In this document: positions 1-6,358 of the stretch, in pieces
How the letters are laid out: each line of letters begins with the position of its first letter
Position numbering within the stretch: the first letter of the stretch is position 1
The notes under the pieces: model-generated
What the model was told of the DNA's origin: nothing
The model's database searches: none
What the model saw: only the letters and a program-made list of their open reading frames with translations
NCBI GenBank assembly: GCA_007128345.1
Contig: SKXS01000169.1
Location: 1 to 14,223 of the forward strand
From: Spirochaetia bacterium
GTDB taxonomy: Bacteria > Spirochaetota > Spirochaetia > PWKH01
Reading direction: 5' to 3'
Length of the DNA stretch: 14,223 nucleotides
Made by a program: the position numbers and the translations under genes

Positions 1-1
1 C

Positions 2-1051
2 CCGGTGACCAACGGGGAGGCAACCCCTTTGGTGAAGATACTTGGAGCGGTGAAGACGCGCAATGCGATGATATTGGCTCCCCACCCGAAAGGGCTGCAT
101 ACTGCCCGAATAATCACACGCCAGTTCAGGAAAGTCCTGGAGGAAAATAGGTACCCTAAGGATCTGGTGCAGGTGCTTGATCCGGTAAGTTTGGAGCGGA
201 CCAGGGAACTCATGAGGCAAAGCGATCTGATTATAGCTACGGGAGGGCCCGGGCTTGTAAAGGAGGCTTACTCAAGTGGAACTCCTGCCTACGGTGTAGG
301 AGCAGGCAATGCAGTGAGCGTGATAGATGCCACATGCGATAGGTCTCTTGCAGCTGGTAAGATAGCTGCTTCGAAGACCTTCGATCATGCCACCAGCTGC
401 TCTACTGAGAACTCTTTGGTAATCGAGAGTCGAATCTATAGGGAGATGCTGCATGAACTTGAAAGTGCAGGCGGGTATCTGGTAAGTCCGGAAGAAAAGC
501 GCCGGCTCCAGGCTGTCATGTGGGATAACGGAGTGCTCAACAGGAACCTGGTGGCATCTGAAGCCCAGCATATTGCTGAAGCAGCAGATATCCAGCTTCC
601 TGAAGGGAAGAGCTTCTTTCTGGTGGAAGAGCAGGGAGTGGGCAGGGATCATCCCTTTTCTGGAGAGAAGCTGTCGGTGATCTGTGGGGTCTACCGATGG
701 GAGACCTTTAACGAGGCAATAGAGTTGGTGAACCGAATCACCTCTTCGTCTGGACCCGGTCATTCGTGCGGTATCCATTCCCAGGATGATCAGCGTATCC
801 GTGAACTGGCCCTCAAGGTAAAGGTAAGCCGTATCATGGTTAACCAGCCCCAGTGCTTGGCAAACAGCGGTGCCTGGACCAATGGGATGCCTATGTCATT
901 GACTTTGGGATGTGGCACCTGGGGGGGGAATATATCATCATCAAATATCACCTGGCGGGAGATGCTCAACTACACATGGATCTCATTCCCCATCCCGAGC
1001 AGGCAGCCGAGCGATGAGGAGATTTTCGGAGCGAATTTGTGCAGGCATTAA
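2..1051 (+). CDS. sauS: CoA-acylating aldehyde dehydrogenase, SauS-like (5'-partial)
   Basis: The family oxidises an aldehyde with NAD(P)+ and CoA to an acyl-CoA. In SauS the substrate is sulfoacetaldehyde and the product sulfoacetyl-CoA, in the cytoplasm. The frame is open through the left edge. The GTG at 5 is an internal valine within a stretch (VTNGEATP) that aligns with the conserved VTPSTNPAATP segment of the family, so roughly 110-120 N-terminal residues lie outside the window. The catalytic cysteine sits in FDHATSCSTENS (codon at 398-400). Other family hallmarks are AYSSGTPAYGVGAGN, HPFSGEKLS, GHSCGIH and LGCGTWGGN near the C-terminus, which ends in a typical PSDEEIFG tail. The match to SauS-type proteins, from memory, is better than to EutE or the AdhE N-terminal domain. 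Other short aldehydes remain possible substrates. No frameshift or early stop is seen. Confidence 0.85.
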   Translation, partial: PVTNGEATPLVKILGAVKTRNAMILAPHPKGLHTARIITRQFRKVLEENRYPKDLVQVLDPVSLERTRELMRQSDLIIATGGPGLVKEAYSSGTPAYGVGAGNAVSVIDATCDRSLAAGKIAASKTFDHATSCSTENSLVIESRIYREMLHELESAGGYLVSPEEKRRLQAVMWDNGVLNRNLVASEAQHIAEAADIQLPEGKSFFLVEEQGVGRDHPFSGEKLSVICGVYRWETFNEAIELVNRITSSSGPGHSCGIHSQDDQRIRELALKVKVSRIMVNQPQCLANSGAWTNGMPMSLTLGCGTWGGNISSSNITWREMLNYTWISFPIPSRQPSDEEIFGANLCRH

Positions 1052-1089
1052 CATGCCAATCAATTTCCTGATGCATAACAGGTTATGCA
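1044..1089. repeat. Two inverted repeats at the 3' end of the sauS-like gene
   Basis: GGCAT (1044-1048) and ATGCC (1053-1057) flank TAAC and overlap the stop codon. Fifteen bases on, TGCATAAC (1072-1079) and GTTATGCA (1082-1089) form a perfect 8-bp dyad around AG. No T-run follows, so this is not a standard intrinsic terminator. The very short spacer of the second dyad looks more like a protein-binding palindrome than an RNA hairpin. It lies downstream of the gene and no plus-strand gene follows, so its role is unclear. Confidence 0.45.
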
Positions 1090-1425
1090 GATACACGATC
1101 GCCTGGAGCATGCTTCAGGACTGTTATGAGCTGAATACTATACCAAAGGGGAGCAAACAGGTAGATGGACAATGCGAGAAGAGGGCGCGCATTTACATGT
1201 ACAGTGCTCCGGACATCAACTAACGTGCCAGCAGGTTAACCGCTGTGTTACATGCATGCTCTTTCCATTGTCTGTTCCATTGCTACAAGGAGCAATGGAA
1301 GTCCCTTCAGTATACCGAAGCATTTTCAGTGTTCCATAATTAAGAATATGCAGGAGCTCACGTGAATCACTGTGCTTGTGGCGAAGTATGATGATGGAGT
1401 CATGTGGACTAAACAATGGGGCTGC
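1052..1425. other. Intergenic gap between converging genes
   Basis: The 374 bp hold no convincing gene. The only open frames are short, lack Shine-Dalgarno sequences and resemble nothing I recognise. The region contains the dyad at 1072-1089 and a hairpin at 1275-1300. It lies between the 3' ends of the sauS-like gene and larA, where transcription terminators would be expected, but no GC-rich stem followed by a T-run is present on either strand. Confidence 0.6.
1263..1300. repeat. Perfect 10-bp hairpin with a duplicated arm
   Basis: TTCCATTGCT (1275-1284) and AGCAATGGAA (1291-1300) pair perfectly around the 6-nt loop ACAAGG. The first eight bases of the left arm, TTCCATTG, also occur at 1263-1270. 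Two alternative left arms could therefore compete for the same right arm. No T-run follows on either strand. Confidence 0.55.
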
Positions 1426-2712
1426 TTAATAACTGGGGAATGGATCTACAATAACCCCGACCCCGTCGGGAATGACGGTTACCGATGCGTTTCTTCCTTT
1501 TATTCTGAAGGCTGTCTCCAGGGCTTCATCAAGGCTGTATGCGTGTTTGAGGTGCATGTCGGTGATGATCTGAGGACTGCACTGGTCCGATACCAGGATG
1601 ACTGTATGCTTCATCAGAATTCGTGCGAGTATCTGGCTCTCCCACTGGTCTGGGATGGTTTCTTCCATGGGTATGCGCATGATGGTGTTCATCACCTCAC
1701 GGGGTGAAGCATGGGAACGCATGGTTTCATAGAATGCTTCGCCTCCGTGCCCGTCACTGCACTCTGATGCGATGATGATCACTCCATCCTGCTTCGCGCA
1801 CGCCTCCGCTGCAGTCATGCCCTTCACTGCCTGGTAGATGTTCTGGTCAAGGGGATACCCGCCGTTTGATGTTACCACGATGTCGGCAGGGACCGCTTGC
1901 ACGCGGGAATAGCTACTGAGCTGTTCGCACCCCCGCAGATGCGCTTCTTCACGATGTCCGGCATAGGCTCCGATGATGCGCTTCTCCTTGTCCAGCAGGA
2001 CATTGAGAATGAACTGCAGATTGGCTTGTCCGGCAGCGTACACCATATCCTGGTGAATCGGGTTTCCTTCCAGAATGCCGGTTCTGCAGTGCTCGTCAGC
2101 AATGAACTGGGAACAGTGGTTTGCCAGTACGGTAGTACGTGAGGCGATCCCGGGAAGAACGCTCTTGCGTCCGCCTGAGAATCCAGCAAAAAAGTGAGGC
2201 TCAATAAACCCTTCGGCTACAAGCAGATCAGCTTCAGCAGCCAGGGTATTGATCCATAGTTCGCCTCCGGAAGGAAGAGCCCCTAGATACGTCATCCGTG
2301 CGGAAAGTGAGCTGTCATGGTTGACAAAGGTCTCACGTGAAGTAAGTTCCTTCCCGAACTTAGCGGACATCTCCTCTTCGGAAGTGGGTCTATGGAACCC
2401 TGTGGCGATGATGATGGAAATATCAGAATCGGGACTGCCGCTTCTGATTTCCTCCAGGAGCAGGGGGAGGGTGATGCGCGACGGGACCGGCCGGGTATGA
2501 TCGCTGGTGATGATGACAACCCGCTGCTTTCCCCTGGCTAGATCCCTGAGACAGGGCGATCCGATGGGGTGCTCCAGGGCAGTACGAACATGCGCTTCCT
2601 CACTATGGGTAACACCTGCTGGAGGATTGCTCTCCAGTACGGCAGTCAGGTTGGCATCAGGCACATGCATATCTATATATGTGGTGCCGTAGGGTATGCT
2701 GAATGTCGCCAT
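1426..2712 (-). CDS. larA: LarA-family nickel-pincer 2-hydroxyacid racemase
   Basis: LarA interconverts D- and L-lactate, and homologues act on other 2-hydroxyacids, by hydride transfer to a nickel-pincer nucleotide bound to a lysine. The 428-aa length matches the family. Residues equivalent to those of the Lactobacillus plantarum enzyme are all present, offset by one: Asp71 and Arg74 (SDHTRPVP), His107 (ATGFH), His173 and Lys183 (EPHFFAGFSGGRKS), His199, Gln294 and Lys297 (DQNIYQAVKG), and Trp357. The enzyme is therefore probably active with the cofactor. ATG at 2712 is preceded by GAGGGGG about six bases upstream, which fixes the start. No larB, larC or larE cofactor genes lie in the window, so they must be elsewhere. 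Substrate cannot be assigned: lactate, malate, a longer hydroxyacid or sulfolactate are open. Confidence 0.93.
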   Translation of the reverse strand: MATFSIPYGTTYIDMHVPDANLTAVLESNPPAGVTHSEEAHVRTALEHPIGSPCLRDLARGKQRVVIITSDHTRPVPSRITLPLLLEEIRSGSPDSDISIIIATGFHRPTSEEEMSAKFGKELTSRETFVNHDSSLSARMTYLGALPSGGELWINTLAAEADLLVAEGFIEPHFFAGFSGGRKSVLPGIASRTTVLANHCSQFIADEHCRTGILEGNPIHQDMVYAAGQANLQFILNVLLDKEKRIIGAYAGHREEAHLRGCEQLSSYSRVQAVPADIVVTSNGGYPLDQNIYQAVKGMTAAEACAKQDGVIIIASECSDGHGGEAFYETMRSHASPREVMNTIMRIPMEETIPDQWESQILARILMKHTVILVSDQCSPQIITDMHLKHAYSLDEALETAFRIKGRNASVTVIPDGVGVIVDPFPSY

Positions 2713-2760
2713 AATCTGCCCCCTCGCATGCAGAATCTGTTAGCCAGGATATTCATACGC

Positions 2761-2789
2761 ATAGTATCGGGTTCCCACGCGATAGGCAA
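2761..2789 (-). promoter_or_regulatory. Candidate sigma-70 promoter for larA
   Basis: On the minus strand, TTGCCT (2784-2789, 4/6 to consensus) lies 17 bp from TACTAT (2761-2766, 4/6). Transcription would start near 2754, giving a leader of about 42 nt before the larA ATG. The match is modest, but spacing and position fit. Confidence 0.4.
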
Positions 2790-2811
2790 GAGAAGGAACT
2801 TGGCATAAAAA

Positions 2812-2840
2812 TTGACGCATATCCCGTGAAGCACTATCAT
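2812..2840 (+). promoter_or_regulatory. Sigma-70 promoter reading toward the methyltransferase
   Basis: TTGACG (2812-2817, 5/6) and TATCAT (2835-2840, 5/6) are separated by exactly 17 bp, with A-rich sequence just upstream. The start would be near 2847, leaving a leader of about 139 nt before the methyltransferase ATG. This is one of the best promoter matches in the window. It is divergent from the larA promoter, with 22 bp between the two -35 boxes. Confidence 0.6.
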
Positions 2841-2985
2841 GCCGGCAGTGCGTGTGGCCCGCAGTAACTCGACAGATAGACTGGATGGATATTCGTTTTT
2901 TTTGGAGGTATCCTGCTGGTATGGTCGATCATTCCCGTAAGAGAAGGTATCATGGGGGATCATCTGATAACCTGAGGGGAAGCTG

Positions 2986-3594
2986 ATGCACAGGAACAAT
3001 ACCCATATTGAGCTGTTTGACCGTATCGCACCCTGGTACGGGCTGTTCTACCGGCTGCAGAAGTTCCGCTACGCCCGGGTCCTGAAGCGCATGCGGAAAA
3101 TTATGGATCCTTCCCGTATCCGCACCGTTATTGATGTGGGTTGCGGAACCGGGGCTTTGTGCTCGGTGCTGCAGGAGGCAGGGTTTCATGTCACGGGAAC
3201 AGATCCCTCCCTTCCCATGCTGCGAATCGCCATGAAAAGAAAGGAAAACCGTGGTATCACATGTGTCCAGGCGAATGTGCTCACCGGACTTCCCTTTGAT
3301 GACGACAGTTTTGATGCTGCCATAGCCTCCTTCGTTGCCCATGGCCTGGAAGCGGAGGAACGTATTGTTATGTACCGTGAAATGATCAGGGTAGCCTGCA
3401 AGCTGGTGGTCATCTATGACTACCATGGATCCCGATCACTGTGCACGGATGTGATTGAGACCCTTGAGGGTGGCGGCTACTTCTCCTTCATAGCCCAGGG
3501 AGAAGAAGAGATGAAGCGTGTCTGTAATGTAACTGCCCTGCCCGTGAGCAGACAGACATCATGGTATGTATGCACGCTAGAAGAAATCCCGTGA
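2986..3594 (+). CDS. Class I SAM-dependent methyltransferase
   Basis: This 202-aa cytoplasmic enzyme has the Methyltransf_11-type Rossmann fold that binds S-adenosylmethionine. Motif I is VIDVGCGTG (residues 48-56), followed by the acidic residue of the second strand at Asp73 (TGTD) and the motif LPFDDDSFDAAIASF (102-116). The acceptor cannot be told from sequence: small molecules, quinone precursors, lipids and metals are all methylated by relatives. ATG at 2986 follows GAGGGG by six bases. The start overlaps the stop codon of a possible 21-codon upstream frame (2921-2986, TGATG). The gene has its own promoter at 2812-2840 and is divergent from larA. Confidence 0.88.
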   Translation: MHRNNTHIELFDRIAPWYGLFYRLQKFRYARVLKRMRKIMDPSRIRTVIDVGCGTGALCSVLQEAGFHVTGTDPSLPMLRIAMKRKENRGITCVQANVLTGLPFDDDSFDAAIASFVAHGLEAEERIVMYREMIRVACKLVVIYDYHGSRSLCTDVIETLEGGGYFSFIAQGEEEMKRVCNVTALPVSRQTSWYVCTLEEIP

Positions 3595-3607
3595 ATCTGG
3601 TACGGAT

Positions 3608-3637
3608 GTAAACATATGGTTTACTTCCCCTGATAAT
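3608..3637 (+). promoter_or_regulatory. Dyad overlapping a weak promoter before the transposase fragment
   Basis: GTAAAC (3608-3613) and GTTTAC (3619-3624) form a 6-bp dyad with a 5-bp spacer, 14 nt after the methyltransferase stop. TAAACA (3609-3614, 4/6) and GATAAT (3632-3637, 5/6) at 17-bp spacing make a plausible promoter, with a start near 3644. The dyad could instead be part of the insertion-sequence end. Confidence 0.35.
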
Positions 3638-3669
3638 CCCAGTACACTGTCTGCATTGGGAGATCGTGT

Positions 3670-4113
3670 ATGTACCGGTCTGCACATGACCCGCGACAGC
3701 TGGAACTTGATCTCTTTTTTATGCCCTTCGGCGGGTATCTTGACCCAGAAAACCGCTGGGTGAAGTTAGCCCGCAGGGTTCCGTGGCAGCAGTACGAGCG
3801 ACAGTATGCGGAGCACTTCAGTAAGCATACCGGTCCTCCAGCAAAACCGTTCAGGATTGCCCTCGGCGCCCTGCTCATCCAGAAGCAGCTTGCTACCTCA
3901 GATCGGGAAACGGTGGAACTCATACGGGAAAATCCCTACCTGCAGTTCTTCATCGGTCTGGGGGGATTCACTACTAAAGCACCCTTCGGGGCCTCCACCA
4001 TGAAGCAGTTCCGCAAGCGCATCCCGAACGATGTGCTCGGTGAGATATCAGCGTATGTCAGGGAGGCAGAGCAGGCTGAGAAGCAGAGAGAGACAGGATC
4101 ATCGGATTCCTGA
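3670..4113 (+). pseudogene. IS1182-type transposase, N-terminal fragment
   Basis: The 147 aa match the N-terminal DUF772/InsH-like DNA-binding part of IS1182-family transposases. Signatures are FMPFGGYLDPENRWVKLA (residues 17-34), PAKPFRIALGALLIQKQL (56-73), ETVELIRENPYLQFFIG (79-95) and a FRKRI segment (around 113). Full-length members are roughly 450-550 aa and continue after the acidic, low-complexity linker into a DDE catalytic domain. Here the frame stops in that linker and no reading frame downstream restores a catalytic domain, so the rest appears deleted. The start retains GGGAG seven bases upstream. It cannot catalyse transposition. It could still bind DNA if expressed. Confidence 0.8.
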
Positions 4114-4155
4114 CAAGTTTTCTTTCTGAATAATATAGCATTCATACAGGGCGCA

Positions 4156-4164
4156 TGGTATTAT
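4156..4164 (+). promoter_or_regulatory. Extended -10 promoter for the ADP-ribosylglycohydrolase
   Basis: TGGTATTAT is an extended -10 element (TGn plus 5/6 of TATAAT). No good -35 box accompanies it, which extended -10 promoters tolerate. A start near 4171 would leave a 19-nt leader carrying GAGGG. A second, weaker pair lies just upstream: CTGACA (4110-4115) and TAATAT (4131-4136) with 15-bp spacing. Confidence 0.4.
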
Positions 4165-4189
4165 TTACTAAAAGTAGTTTGAGGGATAT

Positions 4190-5296
4190 ATGCAGGATAC
4201 TGTGAAAATCCTCGAGGATTTCATAAGCAGGGAACTCATCCAGATAGATACCGGAGCATTGTTCAGCACCTCCATGGTTCCCAAAATGCCGGGGTTTGAT
4301 TACCGCAGAGTTGAAGGTATGCTTCTAGGGGTGGCAATTGGAGATGCCCTTGGAAATACTACCGAGGGGATGTTTCCTGGAGAGCGCAGGAAGCGCTTCG
4401 GTGAAATCCGGGAGTACCTGCCGGACCCGGTGACAGGAAAAGAATACGGATATCCCTCAGATGATACCCAGCTTACTTTCTGGACGCTGGATCAGCTTAT
4501 GGAGGATGGGGGATTTGTTCCCGGACATCTGACGGACAGGTTTGCTTCCGGAGGCGAGATTTTCGGTATAGGCCGTACCGTGAGGGAATTCATTGCCCAC
4601 AGGAAAGCTGGTGTCCCCTGGTACCAATGCGGTCCAAATTCAGCGGGGAACGGTGCAATCATGCGCATAGCCCCTATGCTCATTCCCCACCTGAAGACGG
4701 GTGGTACGAAGGTCTGGGCAGATACTGCCATCGCTGCCATGATTACCCATAATGATCGCGCTTCCATTTCCGCATGCCTGGCATATATAGCTATGCTCTA
4801 TGAGCTGATGGGCATGGATGGAGCCCCCCATGCAGGATGGTGGAAGGAGCAGTATGTTGGCTGCACTAATGACCTGGAGGGAGAAAACAGTACCTACTTC
4901 ACCCGGAACGAGGTATTTTTTGACTTTGCTGGCCCGCTGTGGCGGTTTATTGAATATGTCATTCCATGGGCTGCTGAGCGCAAGTTGAGCAGTCTTGAGG
5001 CATGCGATGCCTGGTATTCTGGTGCGTATCTCTTGGAGACGGTTCCCAGTGTCCTGTACATACTCTCCAAGCATGCGCATGACCCTCAGGAAGCGATTGT
5101 GAGGGCGGTGAATGATACCGTAGACAATGACACGATAGCCTCTCTGGTCGGAGCGGCCATTGGGGCGCTGTACGGACCGGAGGCCTTTCCTGACACATGG
5201 ACACAACGGCTGACTGGCAGGACCTCTCATAATGACGACGGAACAGTCCAGCAGCTTATTGCCAAATCTAAACAGGTATTCTGGGACCAGCAGTAA
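4190..5296 (+). CDS. ADP-ribosylglycohydrolase family protein (DraG-like)
   Basis: Members remove ADP-ribose from modified proteins, nucleic acids or small molecules using a binuclear magnesium site, in the cytoplasm. The 368-aa protein opens with a 40-residue extension, then the core start RVEGMLLGVAIGDALGNTTEG (40-60). Metal-site motifs are SDDTQ (90-94), the NGAIMRIAP loop (154-162), THND (187-190) and VDNDTIASLVGAAIGALYG (311-329) with Asp312, Asp314 and Thr315. All expected metal ligands appear intact. ATG at 4190 is preceded by GAGGG at 4181-4185. No ADP-ribosyltransferase is visible next to it, so the modification it reverses is unknown. Some relatives are generic housekeeping hydrolases rather than dedicated partners. 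Confidence 0.88.
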   Translation: MQDTVKILEDFISRELIQIDTGALFSTSMVPKMPGFDYRRVEGMLLGVAIGDALGNTTEGMFPGERRKRFGEIREYLPDPVTGKEYGYPSDDTQLTFWTLDQLMEDGGFVPGHLTDRFASGGEIFGIGRTVREFIAHRKAGVPWYQCGPNSAGNGAIMRIAPMLIPHLKTGGTKVWADTAIAAMITHNDRASISACLAYIAMLYELMGMDGAPHAGWWKEQYVGCTNDLEGENSTYFTRNEVFFDFAGPLWRFIEYVIPWAAERKLSSLEACDAWYSGAYLLETVPSVLYILSKHAHDPQEAIVRAVNDTVDNDTIASLVGAAIGALYGPEAFPDTWTQRLTGRTSHNDDGTVQQLIAKSKQVFWDQQ

Positions 5297-5336
5297 TCTC
5301 CTTAGGCATGTCGTGCAAGCCACGGCAGCCGTACGT

Positions 5337-5397
5337 GCTGAAATTCAGCGGTTCGCTGCAGGTATGGGCCTGATCATCTCCTGATGATGCCTATGCC
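5337..5397 (+). other. Stem-loop cluster downstream of the ADP-ribosylglycohydrolase
   Basis: GGTATGGGC (5361-5369) pairs with GCCTATGCC (5389-5397), including two G-U pairs. After a 3-nt bulge (CTG), ATCATC (5373-5378) pairs with GATGAT (5383-5388) around the loop TCCT. That gives about 15 base pairs. The G-U pairs would be A-C mismatches on the other strand, which points to a plus-strand RNA. Just upstream, GCTGAA/TTCAGC (5337-5349) and CAGCG/CGCTG (5346-5358) form two small overlapping, mutually exclusive hairpins. No T-run follows. It may stabilise a 3' end or be a small structured element. Confidence 0.5.
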
Positions 5398-5490
5398 TTG
5401 GCCGCATCCTGCAGCACTATGCGTGACGCACCGGAAAGTACATGGATAAAAAAAATGATATTGACTATACTTGGCTCAGGAGGCGTACCG

Positions 5491-5787
5491 ATGGATGAAC
5501 TGGTAAGGAAAGGGCTTCTTGCAGGGGCAGCCCTCGGACTGTTTGCCAAGGAGGCGCTGGAGAAGGGAATCCGTAAGCTTTCCGAAGAGACCAATATCTC
5601 GGAGGAAGAGGCGAGAGCCTTTGCCGAAGAGCTGAAGACTGATGCCGCCAAAACATGGGAATCGCTTGACGATGACCTTTTTGAGCACGTGAACAAAGCG
5701 GTAGAATCGATTGGATCCGCTGCGCGGGATGGGCTAAAGGAACTGGACAAGAAGCTTGATGAGATGCTGAAGGAGAAGGAGCAGTAG
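5491..5787 (+). CDS. Phasin-like small coiled-coil protein
   Basis: The 98-aa product resembles the small 'polyhydroxyalkanoate synthesis regulator phasin' proteins (COG3937). It has a short hydrophobic start (LVRKGLLAGAALGLFAKE, residues 4-21), then the SEEEARAFAEEL motif (37-48), then a charged, probably coiled-coil C-terminal half rich in Lys, Glu and Asp. Such proteins occur in many bacteria without PHA synthesis, so a granule role should not be assumed. I chose ATG at 5491 because AGGAGG lies seven bases upstream at 5478-5483. The longer frame starting at 5398 lacks a Shine-Dalgarno and its extra residues look unlike the family. TATACT at 5466-5471 with TGGATA (5443-5448) could be a weak promoter. 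Confidence 0.75.
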   Translation: MDELVRKGLLAGAALGLFAKEALEKGIRKLSEETNISEEEARAFAEELKTDAAKTWESLDDDLFEHVNKAVESIGSAARDGLKELDKKLDEMLKEKEQ

Positions 5788-5854
5788 GCTGCAAGCCGCT
5801 TCTCTGCCGAGCGCATGCACACCTGTGATATCTGTACCTGCATAAGGATTTATC

Positions 5855-6268
5855 GTGGAGTACCGAGTCTTTACCGTCAACGATTATGATGCGGCCTACG
5901 AGCTGTGGAGGCAGGATGAGGCCATAGGCCTCAGCGTCTCGGATGACCGTGAGTCAATCAGGCGTTTTCTTATGCATAATCCCGAAATGAGCATAGCCGC
6001 GGTTGACGGTGATCACTTGGCAGGAACCCTCCTTGCGGGCACCGACGGGAGAAGGGGGTACCTCTACCACCTGTATGTAGCGCCAGTGTACCGTAATCGG
6101 GGAATAGCGAGAGAACTGGTTAAGCGGTCACTCCAGGCGCTTGAGAAAGCCGGCATATCCAGGACTCATCTCTTCGTATTCAGAGAAAATCAAGCCGGAC
6201 GGGCATTCTGGAACCGGGCAGGCTTCAGGGAGCGTGACGATATTACAGTGTGCACATTTGAAAGGTGA
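5855..6268 (+). CDS. GNAT-family N-acetyltransferase
   Basis: This 137-aa cytoplasmic enzyme should transfer an acetyl group from acetyl-CoA to an amine. The order is the usual one: an N-terminal strand (MEYRVFTVNDYD), central strands ending in GTLLAGTDGRRGYLYHLYV (57-75), the CoA pyrophosphate loop in motif A at RNRGIA (80-85), and the C-terminal ENQAGRAFWNRAGFRERDDI (111-130). It resembles YpeA-type acetyltransferases, whose substrates are mostly unknown. The start is GTG at 5855, six bases after AAGGA. The gene lies 67 bp after the phasin-like gene and 90 bp before the Ldh2-type dehydrogenase on the same strand, so co-transcription is possible. No clear promoter is seen in either gap. Confidence 0.87.
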   Translation: MEYRVFTVNDYDAAYELWRQDEAIGLSVSDDRESIRRFLMHNPEMSIAAVDGDHLAGTLLAGTDGRRGYLYHLYVAPVYRNRGIARELVKRSLQALEKAGISRTHLFVFRENQAGRAFWNRAGFRERDDITVCTFER

Positions 6269-6358
6269 TATTCCGGATGAGAGACGACGGTATGCGGCGT
6301 ATGCTTGGAAGTGCATAGGAGTTTCTCATGATACATATGCGGCAATGAAGGAGCAACG

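Noticed and set aside
912..1223. Plus-strand frame running from the sauS-like gene into the gap
   Set aside because: It overlaps the conserved end of the dehydrogenase in another frame. The part beyond it resembles nothing and has no Shine-Dalgarno.
2896..2903. Eight-T run considered as an intrinsic terminator
   Set aside because: No stable GC-rich stem lies directly before it on the plus strand, and it sits just before a ribosome-site-like GGAGG.
2950..3426. Minus-strand frame (158 codons) over the methyltransferase gene
   Set aside because: The plus strand carries clear methyltransferase motifs. The antisense frame has no start signal.
4640..5323. Long minus-strand open frame (227 codons) over the ADP-ribosylglycohydrolase gene
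   Set aside because: It is antisense to a well-conserved gene, has no Shine-Dalgarno and its protein is rich in Cys and Arg with no family look.
5398..5490. Longer start for the phasin-like protein
   Set aside because: It overlaps the 3' side of the hairpin region, lacks a Shine-Dalgarno and adds residues unlike the family, while ATG 5491 has AGGAGG at ideal spacing.
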